Shown here one piece after another: positions 57,085 to 64,000 of a stretch of DNA of 64,000 nt (position 1 is its first letter; each line of letters opens with the position of its first letter). Location: positions 372,001 to 436,000 of the forward strand of contig NZ_CAJNAT010000001.1 of the NCBI RefSeq assembly GCF_905220705.1, given 5' to 3'. Made by a program: the position numbers and the translations under genes. This DNA is from Paraburkholderia domus. GTDB lineage: Bacteria; Pseudomonadota; Gammaproteobacteria; Burkholderiales; Burkholderiaceae. The notes beneath the pieces were generated by a model. It ran no database searches, had not been told where the DNA came from, and saw nothing but the letters and a program-made list of their open reading frames with translations.

Positions 57085-57088
57085 GTAT
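57064..57088 (-). promoter_or_regulatory. First IscR-type (type 1) box at the isc promoter
   Basis: The minus strand reads ATACTTGACT then AATTC then AGTCATGTAT. This matches the type 1 IscR box at all but one position and covers the -35 hexamer of the isc promoter. IscR with a [2Fe-2S] cluster represses through such sites in E. coli, so autorepression is expected here. Confidence 0.88.
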
Positions 57089-57160
57089 CCCTACCGTGAT
57101 TTGGGTCATTTGCTTAATTGCTGAATAAGGTGGCCGCAGTTCGCCAATGACCGGCGGGCC

Positions 57161-57658
57161 TTATGCAACCAATTGGGGACGCAGCGCTGAGATCAGCCCG
57201 CGGCAGGCTGCTTCGCATTGATCCAGCACCTGTTCAAACCCTTCGGCGCCGCCGAAATAAGGGTCGACAACCTCGTGCGCGCCACCCCAACGGCCATCCG
57301 TCTCAGACACAAACTCCATGAGCAGCCGGATCTTGTCCCGCTGCTCGGCCGGACAAACCTGGCGCAATGCAGCGACGTTTTTGTCGTCCATCGCGATTAG
57401 CAGATCGAAGCGCTCGAAGTCGGCTGCCGAGATCTGCCGTCCGCGCAAGGCGGCCAACTCATAACCTCGCCGGGCGGCCGCATGTTGAGCGCGGTCGTCA
57501 GGCGGCTGGCCGATGTGCCAGTCGCCCGTGCCGGCGGAATCGATCAGAATCCGCTCCGCAAGCTCCGCCTCGCCGACCAGACGGCGCATCACGCCTTCCG
57601 CGGTCGGCGAACGACAGATGTTCCCCAGGCAGACAAAGCAGATGGACACGGTTTTCAT
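57161..57658 (-). CDS. Low-molecular-weight protein tyrosine phosphatase
   Basis: This 165-residue phosphatase has the P-loop CLGNICR at residues 10-16 (C-x5-R) and the general-acid aspartate in VDPYFGG near residue 133. Bacterial members act on tyrosine kinases of capsule or exopolysaccharide export, or on arsenate (ArsC) in related families; the C-terminal DP motif and length point to a phosphatase. It lies directly upstream of the isc promoter on the same strand and may read into it. No kinase gene is in the window. Confidence 0.93.
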   Translation of the reverse strand: MKTVSICFVCLGNICRSPTAEGVMRRLVGEAELAERILIDSAGTGDWHIGQPPDDRAQHAAARRGYELAALRGRQISAADFERFDLLIAMDDKNVAALRQVCPAEQRDKIRLLMEFVSETDGRWGGAHEVVDPYFGGAEGFEQVLDQCEAACRGLISALRPQLVA

Positions 57659-57791
57659 CAGAGGCTTTCGGGCGCCAAACGCGCGTGGATCGGCAGTTAG
57701 GAAACGGTGCCGCGATTATACAAAGTTGAACCAGATCGCGCCGACGAGCCCGTGCCTCAGGCAGCACCGGAGTCGGCTACGGACGCCGCGC

Positions 57792-58031
57792 TTAAGACGC
57801 TTCGGCCAACGGCATTGCCGTTACGGCGCGCATGGGTTTGGCCGGCAACGTCGTCGCGCTGTCGACCATGCCGTACGAGACGGCACGCGCCAATTCCGCG
57901 GTCAGTTGATCAGCAGCGAGCGGGGCTTGCGAGGAACGCGAAGCGGCGTCGCCGCAAATGTGCAGATAGGCTGCCGCAGCAAGCGGCACAACGATGGCAA
58001 AGGGCCAGTACACCGATATTGTCTTTTTCAT
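57792..58031 (-). CDS. Small secreted or membrane protein of unknown function
   Basis: This 79-residue product starts MKKTISVYWPFAIVVPLAAAAYLHICG, quoted in part: a basic start and a hydrophobic stretch of about 15 residues, consistent with a signal peptide or membrane anchor. The rest is alanine-rich and polar with no known motif. It is short and could be spurious, but it has a plausible start and is divergent from the lipoprotein gene at 58301. Confidence 0.45.
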   Translation of the reverse strand: MKKTISVYWPFAIVVPLAAAAYLHICGDAASRSSQAPLAADQLTAELARAVSYGMVDSATTLPAKPMRAVTAMPLAEAS

Positions 58032-58179
58032 GATGTCGTTTCTTCCGATTAGGGGCTCGTGAGCTCATGACCCACTATGCCCAGTCGAAATGCTATAGGA
58101 ATTAGCAATCGGGAAAAACCCACCGGAACGAGATACAGCGTTGCGCTGAATAGAACAGTGCATTGACTGTCTTGCCGCG

Positions 58180-58201
58180 CACGACGTTGACTTGCGTCGT
58201 G
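58180..58201. promoter_or_regulatory. Inverted repeat upstream of the 58.3-kb lipoprotein gene
   Basis: CACGACG and CGTCGTG flank an 8-base centre that contains a TTGACT hexamer usable as a -35 for the plus strand. A weak AAGTAA/AGTAAT -10 follows 17-18 bases later. The position suits an operator in the gap between the two divergent small genes. Confidence 0.4.
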
Positions 58202-58300
58202 GCATGAAAAAGTAATCCTTACAAACACATACAAAGCTGGCGCGACGGTTAGCGATAATAGCTGTCTTACAGACATGAAATCTTCGTAATGGTCTTCCAA

Positions 58301-58861
58301 ATGAAACGTATTGCTCCACTCGCCGGCCTCACGGTCGCCGCTGCATTGCTAGGCGGCTGCGCCGTTTATCCGGACGGCACGCCGATGGCTGGCAACGGCT
58401 ATAGCGGCGGTTACAGCGGCTATGAAGGCTACGACGGCTATGCCACCGGCGTGCCGGTTGTGCCGCAAACCAACGTCTACATGGGCTACAGCAATTACTC
58501 GGGCCCTGGTTATTACGACGGGCCGGGGCGCTATTACGGACCGGGGCCGGGCTATCGTGGCTACCCGGGGCATCCTGATGGGGGGCGGCCGAATAACGGC
58601 AACTATGGAAACAACGGTAACCGGGGAGACAACGGCGGCTGGCATGGTCAGCCGAACGGCGGCCCGCATGGAGGCCCGCCGCCTCAAGGCGCAGTGGGCG
58701 GACCAAGGGGACCGAGTGGATCTAGTGCGCCACGACCCGGGGCAGGCAACCCTCCTCCCCCTCCACCGCAACAGGCGGGCAATAACGGTGGGCGTGGCAA
58801 CGGAGGCAATGCGCCGGCCAGAGGCAATTACAACCGCCAACCCGGAATGTCGGACCATTGA
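58301..58861 (+). CDS. Glycine/asparagine/proline-rich lipoprotein of unknown function
   Basis: This 186-residue protein has a lipoprotein signal with LLGGC and the lipidated C20. The first part after it is rich in glycine and tyrosine (GYSGGYSGYEGYDGY), and the second half is a low-complexity glycine, asparagine and proline segment. I recognise no enzyme domain. It is likely an outer-membrane or surface-linked structural protein. Its low complexity means homology searches will be unreliable. The ATG at 58301 is preferred over 58289 because it gives a standard lipoprotein signal. Confidence 0.75.
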   Translation: MKRIAPLAGLTVAAALLGGCAVYPDGTPMAGNGYSGGYSGYEGYDGYATGVPVVPQTNVYMGYSNYSGPGYYDGPGRYYGPGPGYRGYPGHPDGGRPNNGNYGNNGNRGDNGGWHGQPNGGPHGGPPPQGAVGGPRGPSGSSAPRPGAGNPPPPPPQQAGNNGGRGNGGNAPARGNYNRQPGMSDH

Positions 58862-59083
58862 GCCAGCAGGGAACGGCGGAGGTGCAGGCGCAGTCTCGCG
58901 TTACGCCTCCCGGGCCCAGGACGCGCCTCGGGTTTTGCGACCGAATTGCCCTACGCGACCGGCTTTAGGCGAGTGGCTTCAGAAGCGTCAGCTATAAAGC
59001 GCGAGGCGATGCGAGGCAGGCTGGCAGGCAGCTTCACGCCACACTCCACCTCCCGCGCAAACTGCGACAACCGCACCGCTCGC

Positions 59084-60499
59084 TCAGCCAATATGGCTAC
59101 GCTGCGCAGCGTACAGTTCTCTGAACGTACGGCCGACCGGAGCCGGCATGTCACGCGTATTGGTCCAGCCCGCGCCACCCAACGGCAACTTGGCAATCGA
59201 ACGATTTCGACCGCCCATTCGTTCCAGCACGCGAACCGCCAGCTTGGTGAAGAGCGCATAAGCGTCCGGGTGCAGCGCGAGGAACCCCCATACCGCCAAC
59301 CCTGCCCGCTCACGCCACGGCCGCAGGTGCCGCTCGACCTGCTTCTCGCGCAACTTGCGCAGCAGATCGGACAATGGAATCCCCACCGGACATACGCTGT
59401 TGCACTCGCCGCACAAGGTCGCCGCCTGAGGCAGATCCAGCGCTTTGTCGATGCCGACGTAGCTCGGCGTCAGCACCGATCCCATCGGCCCCGGATAAAC
59501 CCAGCCGTAGGCGTGACCGCCCACCTTCTGATACACGGGGCAGTGGTTCATGCAGGCGCCGCAACGGATACAGCGCAGCATCTCCTGGAAGTCGCCGCCG
59601 ATCAGCCCCGTGCGCCCACCGTCGACGAGCACCACGTACATATGCTCGGGACCGTCCTGATCGCCCGCGCCACGCGGCCCGGTCAGCAACGAAAAATAGT
59701 TCGACGTCGACTGGCCGGTTGCCGAACGCGGCAAAAGACGCATTGCCGTCGCCAGATCTTCCAGCGTGGGCAACACTTTCTCGATGCCAGTCACCGCCAC
59801 ATGCACGCGCGGCATCACCGTGCACATGCCCTCGTTGCCCTCGTTCGTGACCAGCACGACCGAACCCGTCTCCGCCACCACGAAGTTGCCGCCGGTCACG
59901 CCCATGTCCGCGCTCATGAAGTGCGGACGCAGCATCTCGCGCGCTTCGCGGGTCATGTCGGTGATTTCGGTCAGACGTGGCCGGTCGTGCGTTTTCGCGA
60001 AAAGGTCGGCGATCTCGTCCTTATCCTTATGGACGACCGGCGCGATGATGTGGCTCGGCGGCTCGTTGTCGTTGATCTGCAGAATGTATTCACCCAGATC
60101 GGTTTCGATCGACTGCACGCCCATCTGCCCGAGCACTTCGTTCAAGCGCATTTCCTCGGTGACCATCGACTTGGTCTTGATCACCTTTTTCACCTCGTGC
60201 CGGCGCGCAATATCGCCGACGAGGCGCGCGGCCTCCTGCGTCGTCTCGGCGAACAGGACCGTGACGCCGCGCCGGGTTGCTTCACGTTCGAAGGTCTCCA
60301 GCCAGACGTCGAGATTTTCCAGCGCGCGATTGCGGCGCTCCTTCAACGCGGCGCGGGTGGCGGGAAAGTCGATTGCGGTCATGGCCGTGGCACGGGCCGA
60401 CACGAACTTGGTCGACAGCTTGGTCAGGTTCTGCTGCAGACGCTGGTCGGCGAGCTTCTGGCCCGCGCGGGCCTTGAAATGCATCGATTGGACTTGCAT
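59084..60499 (-). CDS. lutB: Lactate utilization protein LutB (LldF, iron-sulfur subunit)
   Basis: LutB is the large iron-sulfur subunit of the LutABC L-lactate oxidation system. The 471-residue product has an N-terminal DUF162/LutB domain with EMRLNEVLGQMGV and TGGNFVVAETGSVVL regions, then two ferredoxin-like motifs CIRCGACMNHCPVY (near residues 312-325) and CGECNSVCPVGIP (near 363-375). It follows lutA by 119 bases. No lutC gene lies downstream; only 222 bases separate it from the lipoprotein gene, convergent with it. Confidence 0.95.
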   Translation of the reverse strand: MQVQSMHFKARAGQKLADQRLQQNLTKLSTKFVSARATAMTAIDFPATRAALKERRNRALENLDVWLETFEREATRRGVTVLFAETTQEAARLVGDIARRHEVKKVIKTKSMVTEEMRLNEVLGQMGVQSIETDLGEYILQINDNEPPSHIIAPVVHKDKDEIADLFAKTHDRPRLTEITDMTREAREMLRPHFMSADMGVTGGNFVVAETGSVVLVTNEGNEGMCTVMPRVHVAVTGIEKVLPTLEDLATAMRLLPRSATGQSTSNYFSLLTGPRGAGDQDGPEHMYVVLVDGGRTGLIGGDFQEMLRCIRCGACMNHCPVYQKVGGHAYGWVYPGPMGSVLTPSYVGIDKALDLPQAATLCGECNSVCPVGIPLSDLLRKLREKQVERHLRPWRERAGLAVWGFLALHPDAYALFTKLAVRVLERMGGRNRSIAKLPLGGAGWTNTRDMPAPVGRTFRELYAAQRSHIG

Positions 60500-60618
60500 G
60501 GCGGCCTTGATCGTATTCGAGTGAAATGCGCGAGCGAAATGCGAGCGAAATTTACGAGTGAAGCGCGTGAAACGGAGTGCGCCGAATCAAGCGCGCCGGC
60601 TTGGGTGCCGCGGCGACT

Positions 60619-61341
60619 TCAAGCGTCGCCGGCCAGCACCTGAGCGATGTGCAGCACGCGCGTGGTGGTATCGCCGGTGCGCCGCAGGCGGCCTTCGATA
60701 TTCAGCATGCAACCGAGATCGCCGAGCACGACCGTGCCGGCGCCGCTCGCGCCGATATTCGCGCATTTCTCGTCGACGATCGCCGTCGAGATGTCGCCGT
60801 ACTTGAGCGCGAAGGTGCCGCCAAAGCCGCAGCAGTGCTCGCAATCCTTCATTTCGGTCACCGCCACGCCCACCTGCGCCAGCAAGGCACGCGGCTGCGC
60901 TTTGACGCCGAGTTCGCGCAATCCGGAACAGGAATCGTGGTAGGTCACCTGACCCGCGAACTCGCCCGGCTGCAACTGCACCTTGGCCACATTGACCAGA
61001 AAATCGGTCAACTCGAACACTTTGGCCCGCAACCGGCCGAAGCGGTTCATCAACTCAGGATCGTCGGCAAACAGGTCGCCGTAATGCGCGCGGATCATGC
61101 CGCCGCACGAACCGGACGGCACCACGACGTAGTCGAACTGTTCGAACTCGCGCAAGGTCTTCTCCGCCAGGTCGCGCGCGATGCGCCTCTCGCCGGAGTT
61201 GTATGCGGGCTGCCCGCAACAGGTTTGCGCGGGTGGCACCACCACCTCGAAACCGGCGCCTTCGATCAGCTTGATGACCGAAAAACCGATCTCCGGGCGC
61301 ATCAGGTCGATCAGGCAGGTGACGAACAATCCGACTCGCAT
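60619..61341 (-). CDS. lutA: Lactate utilization protein LutA (LldE)
   Basis: LutA is the CCG-domain subunit of the L-lactate oxidation system. The 240-residue product has two cysteine-rich CCG motifs, CCGQPAYNSG near residues 41-50 and CCGFGGTFA near 170-178, which bind iron-sulfur or heterodisulfide-type clusters. It is the first gene of the lut transcript and divergent from the IclR-type regulator 179 bases away. Confidence 0.95.
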   Translation of the reverse strand: MRVGLFVTCLIDLMRPEIGFSVIKLIEGAGFEVVVPPAQTCCGQPAYNSGERRIARDLAEKTLREFEQFDYVVVPSGSCGGMIRAHYGDLFADDPELMNRFGRLRAKVFELTDFLVNVAKVQLQPGEFAGQVTYHDSCSGLRELGVKAQPRALLAQVGVAVTEMKDCEHCCGFGGTFALKYGDISTAIVDEKCANIGASGAGTVVLGDLGCMLNIEGRLRRTGDTTTRVLHIAQVLAGDA

Positions 61342-61431
61342 GAGCCCTCCTTCAGGAAAACGTGCCTGATTATCCGCTGTTTAACGCACAATACCAACGG
61401 CCGGAAGGCATAGGACGAATGCCACGTTAAA

Positions 61432-61449
61432 TTGGAATAGCGCTTCCAA
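61432..61449. promoter_or_regulatory. Palindromic operator candidate between lutA and the IclR-type gene
   Basis: TTGGAA and TTCCAA flank a 6-base centre, giving an 18-base imperfect palindrome in the divergent intergenic region. IclR-family operators are often short palindromes of this kind. A TACAAT -10-like box for the regulator gene lies at 61478-61483. Confidence 0.5.
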
Positions 61450-61520
61450 GCACTTTCCTTCTTTTCACAATACGGGATACAATCAATTTCCGCTGTTTGA
61501 CGCGCCAACCGATTCCTTCC

Positions 61521-62327
61521 ATGAGCGATACGAACCCGGATCCCAAAACTTCGATCCAGGTGATCGAACGCATGATGCGCCTGCTCGATGCACTCGCTGC
61601 GCATAGCGACCCGGTCAGCCTGAAAGAACTTGCCATCCGCACGGAGCTGCACCCGTCCACTGCGCACCGCATCCTGAACGATATGGTGATGTGCCGGCTG
61701 GTCGACCGGTCGGATCCCGGCACTTACCGTCTTGGCATGCGTCTGCTCGAACTCGGCAATCTGGTAAAGGCGCGGCTGTCGGTACGCGACGCGGCGCTCA
61801 CGCCGATGCGCGAACTGCATCGTCAAACCGGGCAGACGGTGAACCTGTCGGTGCGTCAGGGCGACGAGATCGTCTATATAGAACGCGCTTACTCCGAGCG
61901 CTCCGGCATGCAGGTGGTGCGAGCGATTGGCGGGCGCGCGCCGTTGCATTTGACTTCGGTGGGCAAGCTCTTCCTCGCCGCCGACGAATCAACCCGCGTG
62001 CGGGCCTACGCCACGCGCACCGGCCTGTCCGGTCACACGCAGAACAGCATCACCGATCTGACCAAGCTCGAACGCGAGTTGTCGCACGTGCGGCAGCAGG
62101 CATGCGCGCGCGATAACGAAGAACTGGAACTGGGTGTGCGCTGCATCGCAGCAGGGATTTACGACGACACCGGCAAGCTGGTTGCGGGCCTGTCACTGTC
62201 CGCCCCGGCGGATCGCCTGCAGGATTCGTGGCTGGGACAGCTCAGCCAAACGGCCTTGCTGATTTCCGAGTCGCTTGGTTATCGCCCGCAGACACCGCAG
62301 CAGCATACGCATTCCCAGCACGCCTAA
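61521..62327 (+). CDS. IclR-family transcriptional regulator
   Basis: This 268-residue protein has an N-terminal winged helix (about residues 12-75, with SLKELAIRTELHPSTAHRIL) and a C-terminal IclR effector domain ending near residue 255. It is divergent from lutAB and is the best candidate for their regulator. In the well-studied cases lutABC is under LutR or SinR (Bacillus), both unrelated to IclR, so this control is inferred from position. The ATG at 61521 gives SDTNPDPKTSIQVIERMM; a start eight codons earlier is possible. Confidence 0.93.
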   Translation: MSDTNPDPKTSIQVIERMMRLLDALAAHSDPVSLKELAIRTELHPSTAHRILNDMVMCRLVDRSDPGTYRLGMRLLELGNLVKARLSVRDAALTPMRELHRQTGQTVNLSVRQGDEIVYIERAYSERSGMQVVRAIGGRAPLHLTSVGKLFLAADESTRVRAYATRTGLSGHTQNSITDLTKLERELSHVRQQACARDNEELELGVRCIAAGIYDDTGKLVAGLSLSAPADRLQDSWLGQLSQTALLISESLGYRPQTPQQHTHSQHA

Positions 62328-62357
62328 ACTGGCGGCTGCGTCCTCCTCCGGCTCAAT

Positions 62358-62388
62358 AAAAAAAGCCTCGCAGATGCGAGGCTTTTTT
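62358..62388. terminator. Bidirectional terminator
   Basis: A 7-base stem (GCCTCGC with GCGAGGC, loop AGAT) is flanked by seven A on the left and TTTTTT on the right. It lies between the convergent IclR-type gene and the pbpG-type gene and can serve both. Confidence 0.93.
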
Positions 62389-62431
62389 GCTGGCCGGTCC
62401 GAAAACCAGCCGGTAGAGCATGCTAGCGCAA

Positions 62432-63628
62432 TCAGGTGCCCGGGCCGCCGGCATCCGCACTGGTGATGCGCGGCTGATCGCCACCATTGTCGAGCCAAGT
62501 GCGCAGACGCGTAGCGTCCGCAAAACGCGAATACTTACCCGACGAGTCGAGCAGCACCATGATCATCGGACGCCCATGAATGGTTGCCTGCATCACGAGG
62601 CACTCGCCTGCTTCGTTGATGAAACCGGTCTTTTGCAGACCGATGTCCCACGTCGGGTTACGCACCAATGCATTCGTGCTGTTGTACGCCAGCGAACGCT
62701 TGCCGGTGTAGACCTCATAGCTGCGGTCGGTCGAGAACTTGCGGATCAGCGGATACTGATACGCCGCGTTGACCATCTTCACGAGGTCACGCGCGCTCGA
62801 CACGTTCTGGCTCGTCAAACCCGTGGGGTTCTCAAAGTGCGTATCGGTCATGCCGAGTTGCTTGGCCTTCGCGTTCATGGCCGCGAGGAACGCGGGACGA
62901 CCGCCCGGGAAATAACGCGACAGCGCTGCGGCTGCGCGGTTTTCCGAGGCCATCAGCGCGATGTGCAGCATGTCTTCACGCGAAAGCACCGAGCCCACCG
63001 ACAGGCGCGAGCCCGTGTTCTTCTCGTAGTCGCGGTCTTCGTCGGTGACTTCGATCTGGTCGGTCATCGGTTCTTTCGAATCGAGCACCACCATCGAGGT
63101 CATCAGCTTGGTGATCGACGCGATCGGCACCACGGCGCGCGAATTCTTGTCGAATAGCGATTCGCCGGAGTTCTGATCGATCACGTAGGCAACGCTTGAA
63201 CGCAGCATCAGCGCGTCCGGCGTGTCGTGCAGACCGAAAGCCTGGCCAACGGTAGGCTGACGCGGCTCGTACGCGACGCGGCGCACCACGGAGTGGTGGC
63301 GACCGTTCGACGTGTACGTCACACGCTTGCGCTTGACGCTCGTGCGCGGCGCGTCGTCGCCCGCGGCGGCAACGGTATTCACCGCTGCGCCTTTGGCGGC
63401 CTTCTTGCCCGACACTTTGTCGGCGCTGGCCGCTGCGGGCTTCTTCGCTGCTTTCGCGTGTTTGGAGGTTTTTGCAGTCGCGGCAGGCGTGGCCGCGGGC
63501 GTGGCGGCAAAAGCGCTGACGGGCGTGGCGAACGCCGCTGCGATGACCATGGAGGCGGCCACCGACAGAGCGGTGCTGCGGGCCGCGCCGTGGATCACTT
63601 TTAGCGACGAAAACATGTCGGTTTTCAT
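62432..63628 (-). CDS. pbpG: D-alanyl-D-alanine endopeptidase of the PbpG (PBP7) type
   Basis: This S11-family serine peptidase cleaves peptidoglycan cross-links in the periplasm. The 398-residue product has an N-terminal signal segment, a lysine/alanine-rich linker of about 60 residues, and the catalytic domain with SITK (S171 nucleophile, K174), the SEN motif and KTG in LQKTGFINEAGEC. The ATG at 63628 is chosen over the outer start at 63664. Its promoter is visible at 63664-63692. The long basic linker is unlike E. coli PbpG and may bind the cell wall. Confidence 0.93.
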   Translation of the reverse strand: MKTDMFSSLKVIHGAARSTALSVAASMVIAAAFATPVSAFAATPAATPAATAKTSKHAKAAKKPAAASADKVSGKKAAKGAAVNTVAAAGDDAPRTSVKRKRVTYTSNGRHHSVVRRVAYEPRQPTVGQAFGLHDTPDALMLRSSVAYVIDQNSGESLFDKNSRAVVPIASITKLMTSMVVLDSKEPMTDQIEVTDEDRDYEKNTGSRLSVGSVLSREDMLHIALMASENRAAAALSRYFPGGRPAFLAAMNAKAKQLGMTDTHFENPTGLTSQNVSSARDLVKMVNAAYQYPLIRKFSTDRSYEVYTGKRSLAYNSTNALVRNPTWDIGLQKTGFINEAGECLVMQATIHGRPMIMVLLDSSGKYSRFADATRLRTWLDNGGDQPRITSADAGGPGT

Positions 63629-63663
63629 GGGTGTTCGGTAGGGAGCGGCAAGAGGTTTCCGCA

Positions 63664-63692
63664 AGTGTAGTAAAACAACGAAAAATTAGCAA
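63664..63692 (-). promoter_or_regulatory. Candidate sigma-70 promoter of the pbpG-type gene
   Basis: On the minus strand TTGCTA and TACACT are spaced by 17 bases, and the -10 lies 35 bases before the ATG at 63628. The rest of the gap to 64000 shows no gene I can support. Confidence 0.6.
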
Positions 63693-64000
63693 TTTGAAGC
63701 ACTTATACGCGCTCCTTAAACCGGCTTGTAAGCTCCGATCGCAAAAACACAAATAAGTGCCGCGCTTCGATCGAAAAAAACAATCGTCAGTGCGCTTCGC
63801 CTCGCTTTTGCCGTCACATGCCGGAATCGAGGTGATTCTTTCAGCATAACGGCAATTTCGAGACAACCTTGATCAGGGGAAATACGGTCTGAGCGCAGGC
63901 GTGTTAAGCGTTGCCAGCGCACCGGAACGTCGCAGGAGCCTCGCTGCAGGCTGTTAAACACCTGCTGGAGACCGCCAACGCGCATTCGACCGGCATAGAG

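Noticed and set aside
63716..64000. Open frames at the right edge, including a plus-strand frame reading LQAVKHLLETANAH
   Set aside because: No start with a ribosome-binding site, no recognised family, and the frame is cut by the window edge. More sequence to the right would decide it.

Overview
The window is a GC-rich, densely coded stretch of housekeeping chromosome from a betaproteobacterium. The protein content and gene order (hfq-hflX-hflK-hflC-hisZ-purA, hisS-yfgM-bamB-der, recJ-prfB-lysS, pyrG-kdsA-eno-ftsB, iscRSUA-hscBA-fdx-iscX) fit the Burkholderiaceae, most likely Burkholderia or Paraburkholderia. That assignment is inferred from remembered protein character and synteny, not from a search. 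I support 61 protein genes, one of them cut by the left edge. I see no rRNA, tRNA, CRISPR array, insertion sequence, prophage or attachment site.

Layout. Bases 1-1368 hold the 5' part of a Kup potassium transporter. From 1.7 to 19 kb a long minus-strand run carries ndk, rlmN, a RodZ-like gene, ispG, hisS, a yfgM-like gene, bamB, der, hfq, hflX, hflK, hflC, a DUF2065 gene, hisZ, purA and a phosphoribosyltransferase. These cover nucleotide balance, translation, isoprenoid synthesis, outer-membrane assembly, RNA chaperoning and control of FtsH. A plus-strand Bax-inhibitor-like membrane protein (19.3 kb) shares a bidirectional terminator with the next minus-strand run (20.1-27.3 kb): PHP phosphatase, YciO/Sua5-like protein, M50 protease, trpS, methyltransferase, dapA, bamC and an MBL hydrolase. 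From 27.4 to 31.6 kb lie an alpha/beta hydrolase, a DUF455 ferritin-like protein, a gamma carbonic anhydrase, hslO and a small lipoprotein.

From 31.8 to 43.7 kb the minus strand carries ftsB-eno-kdsA-pyrG, a hydrolase, comEC, tatD, lolD-lolC and a small conserved-looking ORF. From 43.8 to 50.7 kb the plus strand carries a protein of unknown role, recJ, prfB (with the programmed +1 frameshift), lysS and a glycine-zipper protein. A complete ISC iron-sulfur operon occupies 50.8-57.0 kb, behind a promoter overlaid by two IscR-type boxes, with a tyrosine phosphatase gene upstream. The last part holds two small genes of unknown role, lutB-lutA divergent from an IclR-type regulator, and a pbpG-type endopeptidase.

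Several products in the window need the clusters made by the ISC operon: RlmN, IspG, LutA/LutB, Fdx and apparently the tryptophanyl-tRNA synthetase, which has a four-cysteine motif like that of iron-sulfur TrpRS. I found no convincing undescribed system. The best leads are this TrpRS motif, an altered cysteine spacing in IscR, long inverted repeats next to lolC, fdx and ftsB, and the lack of lutC beside lutAB.
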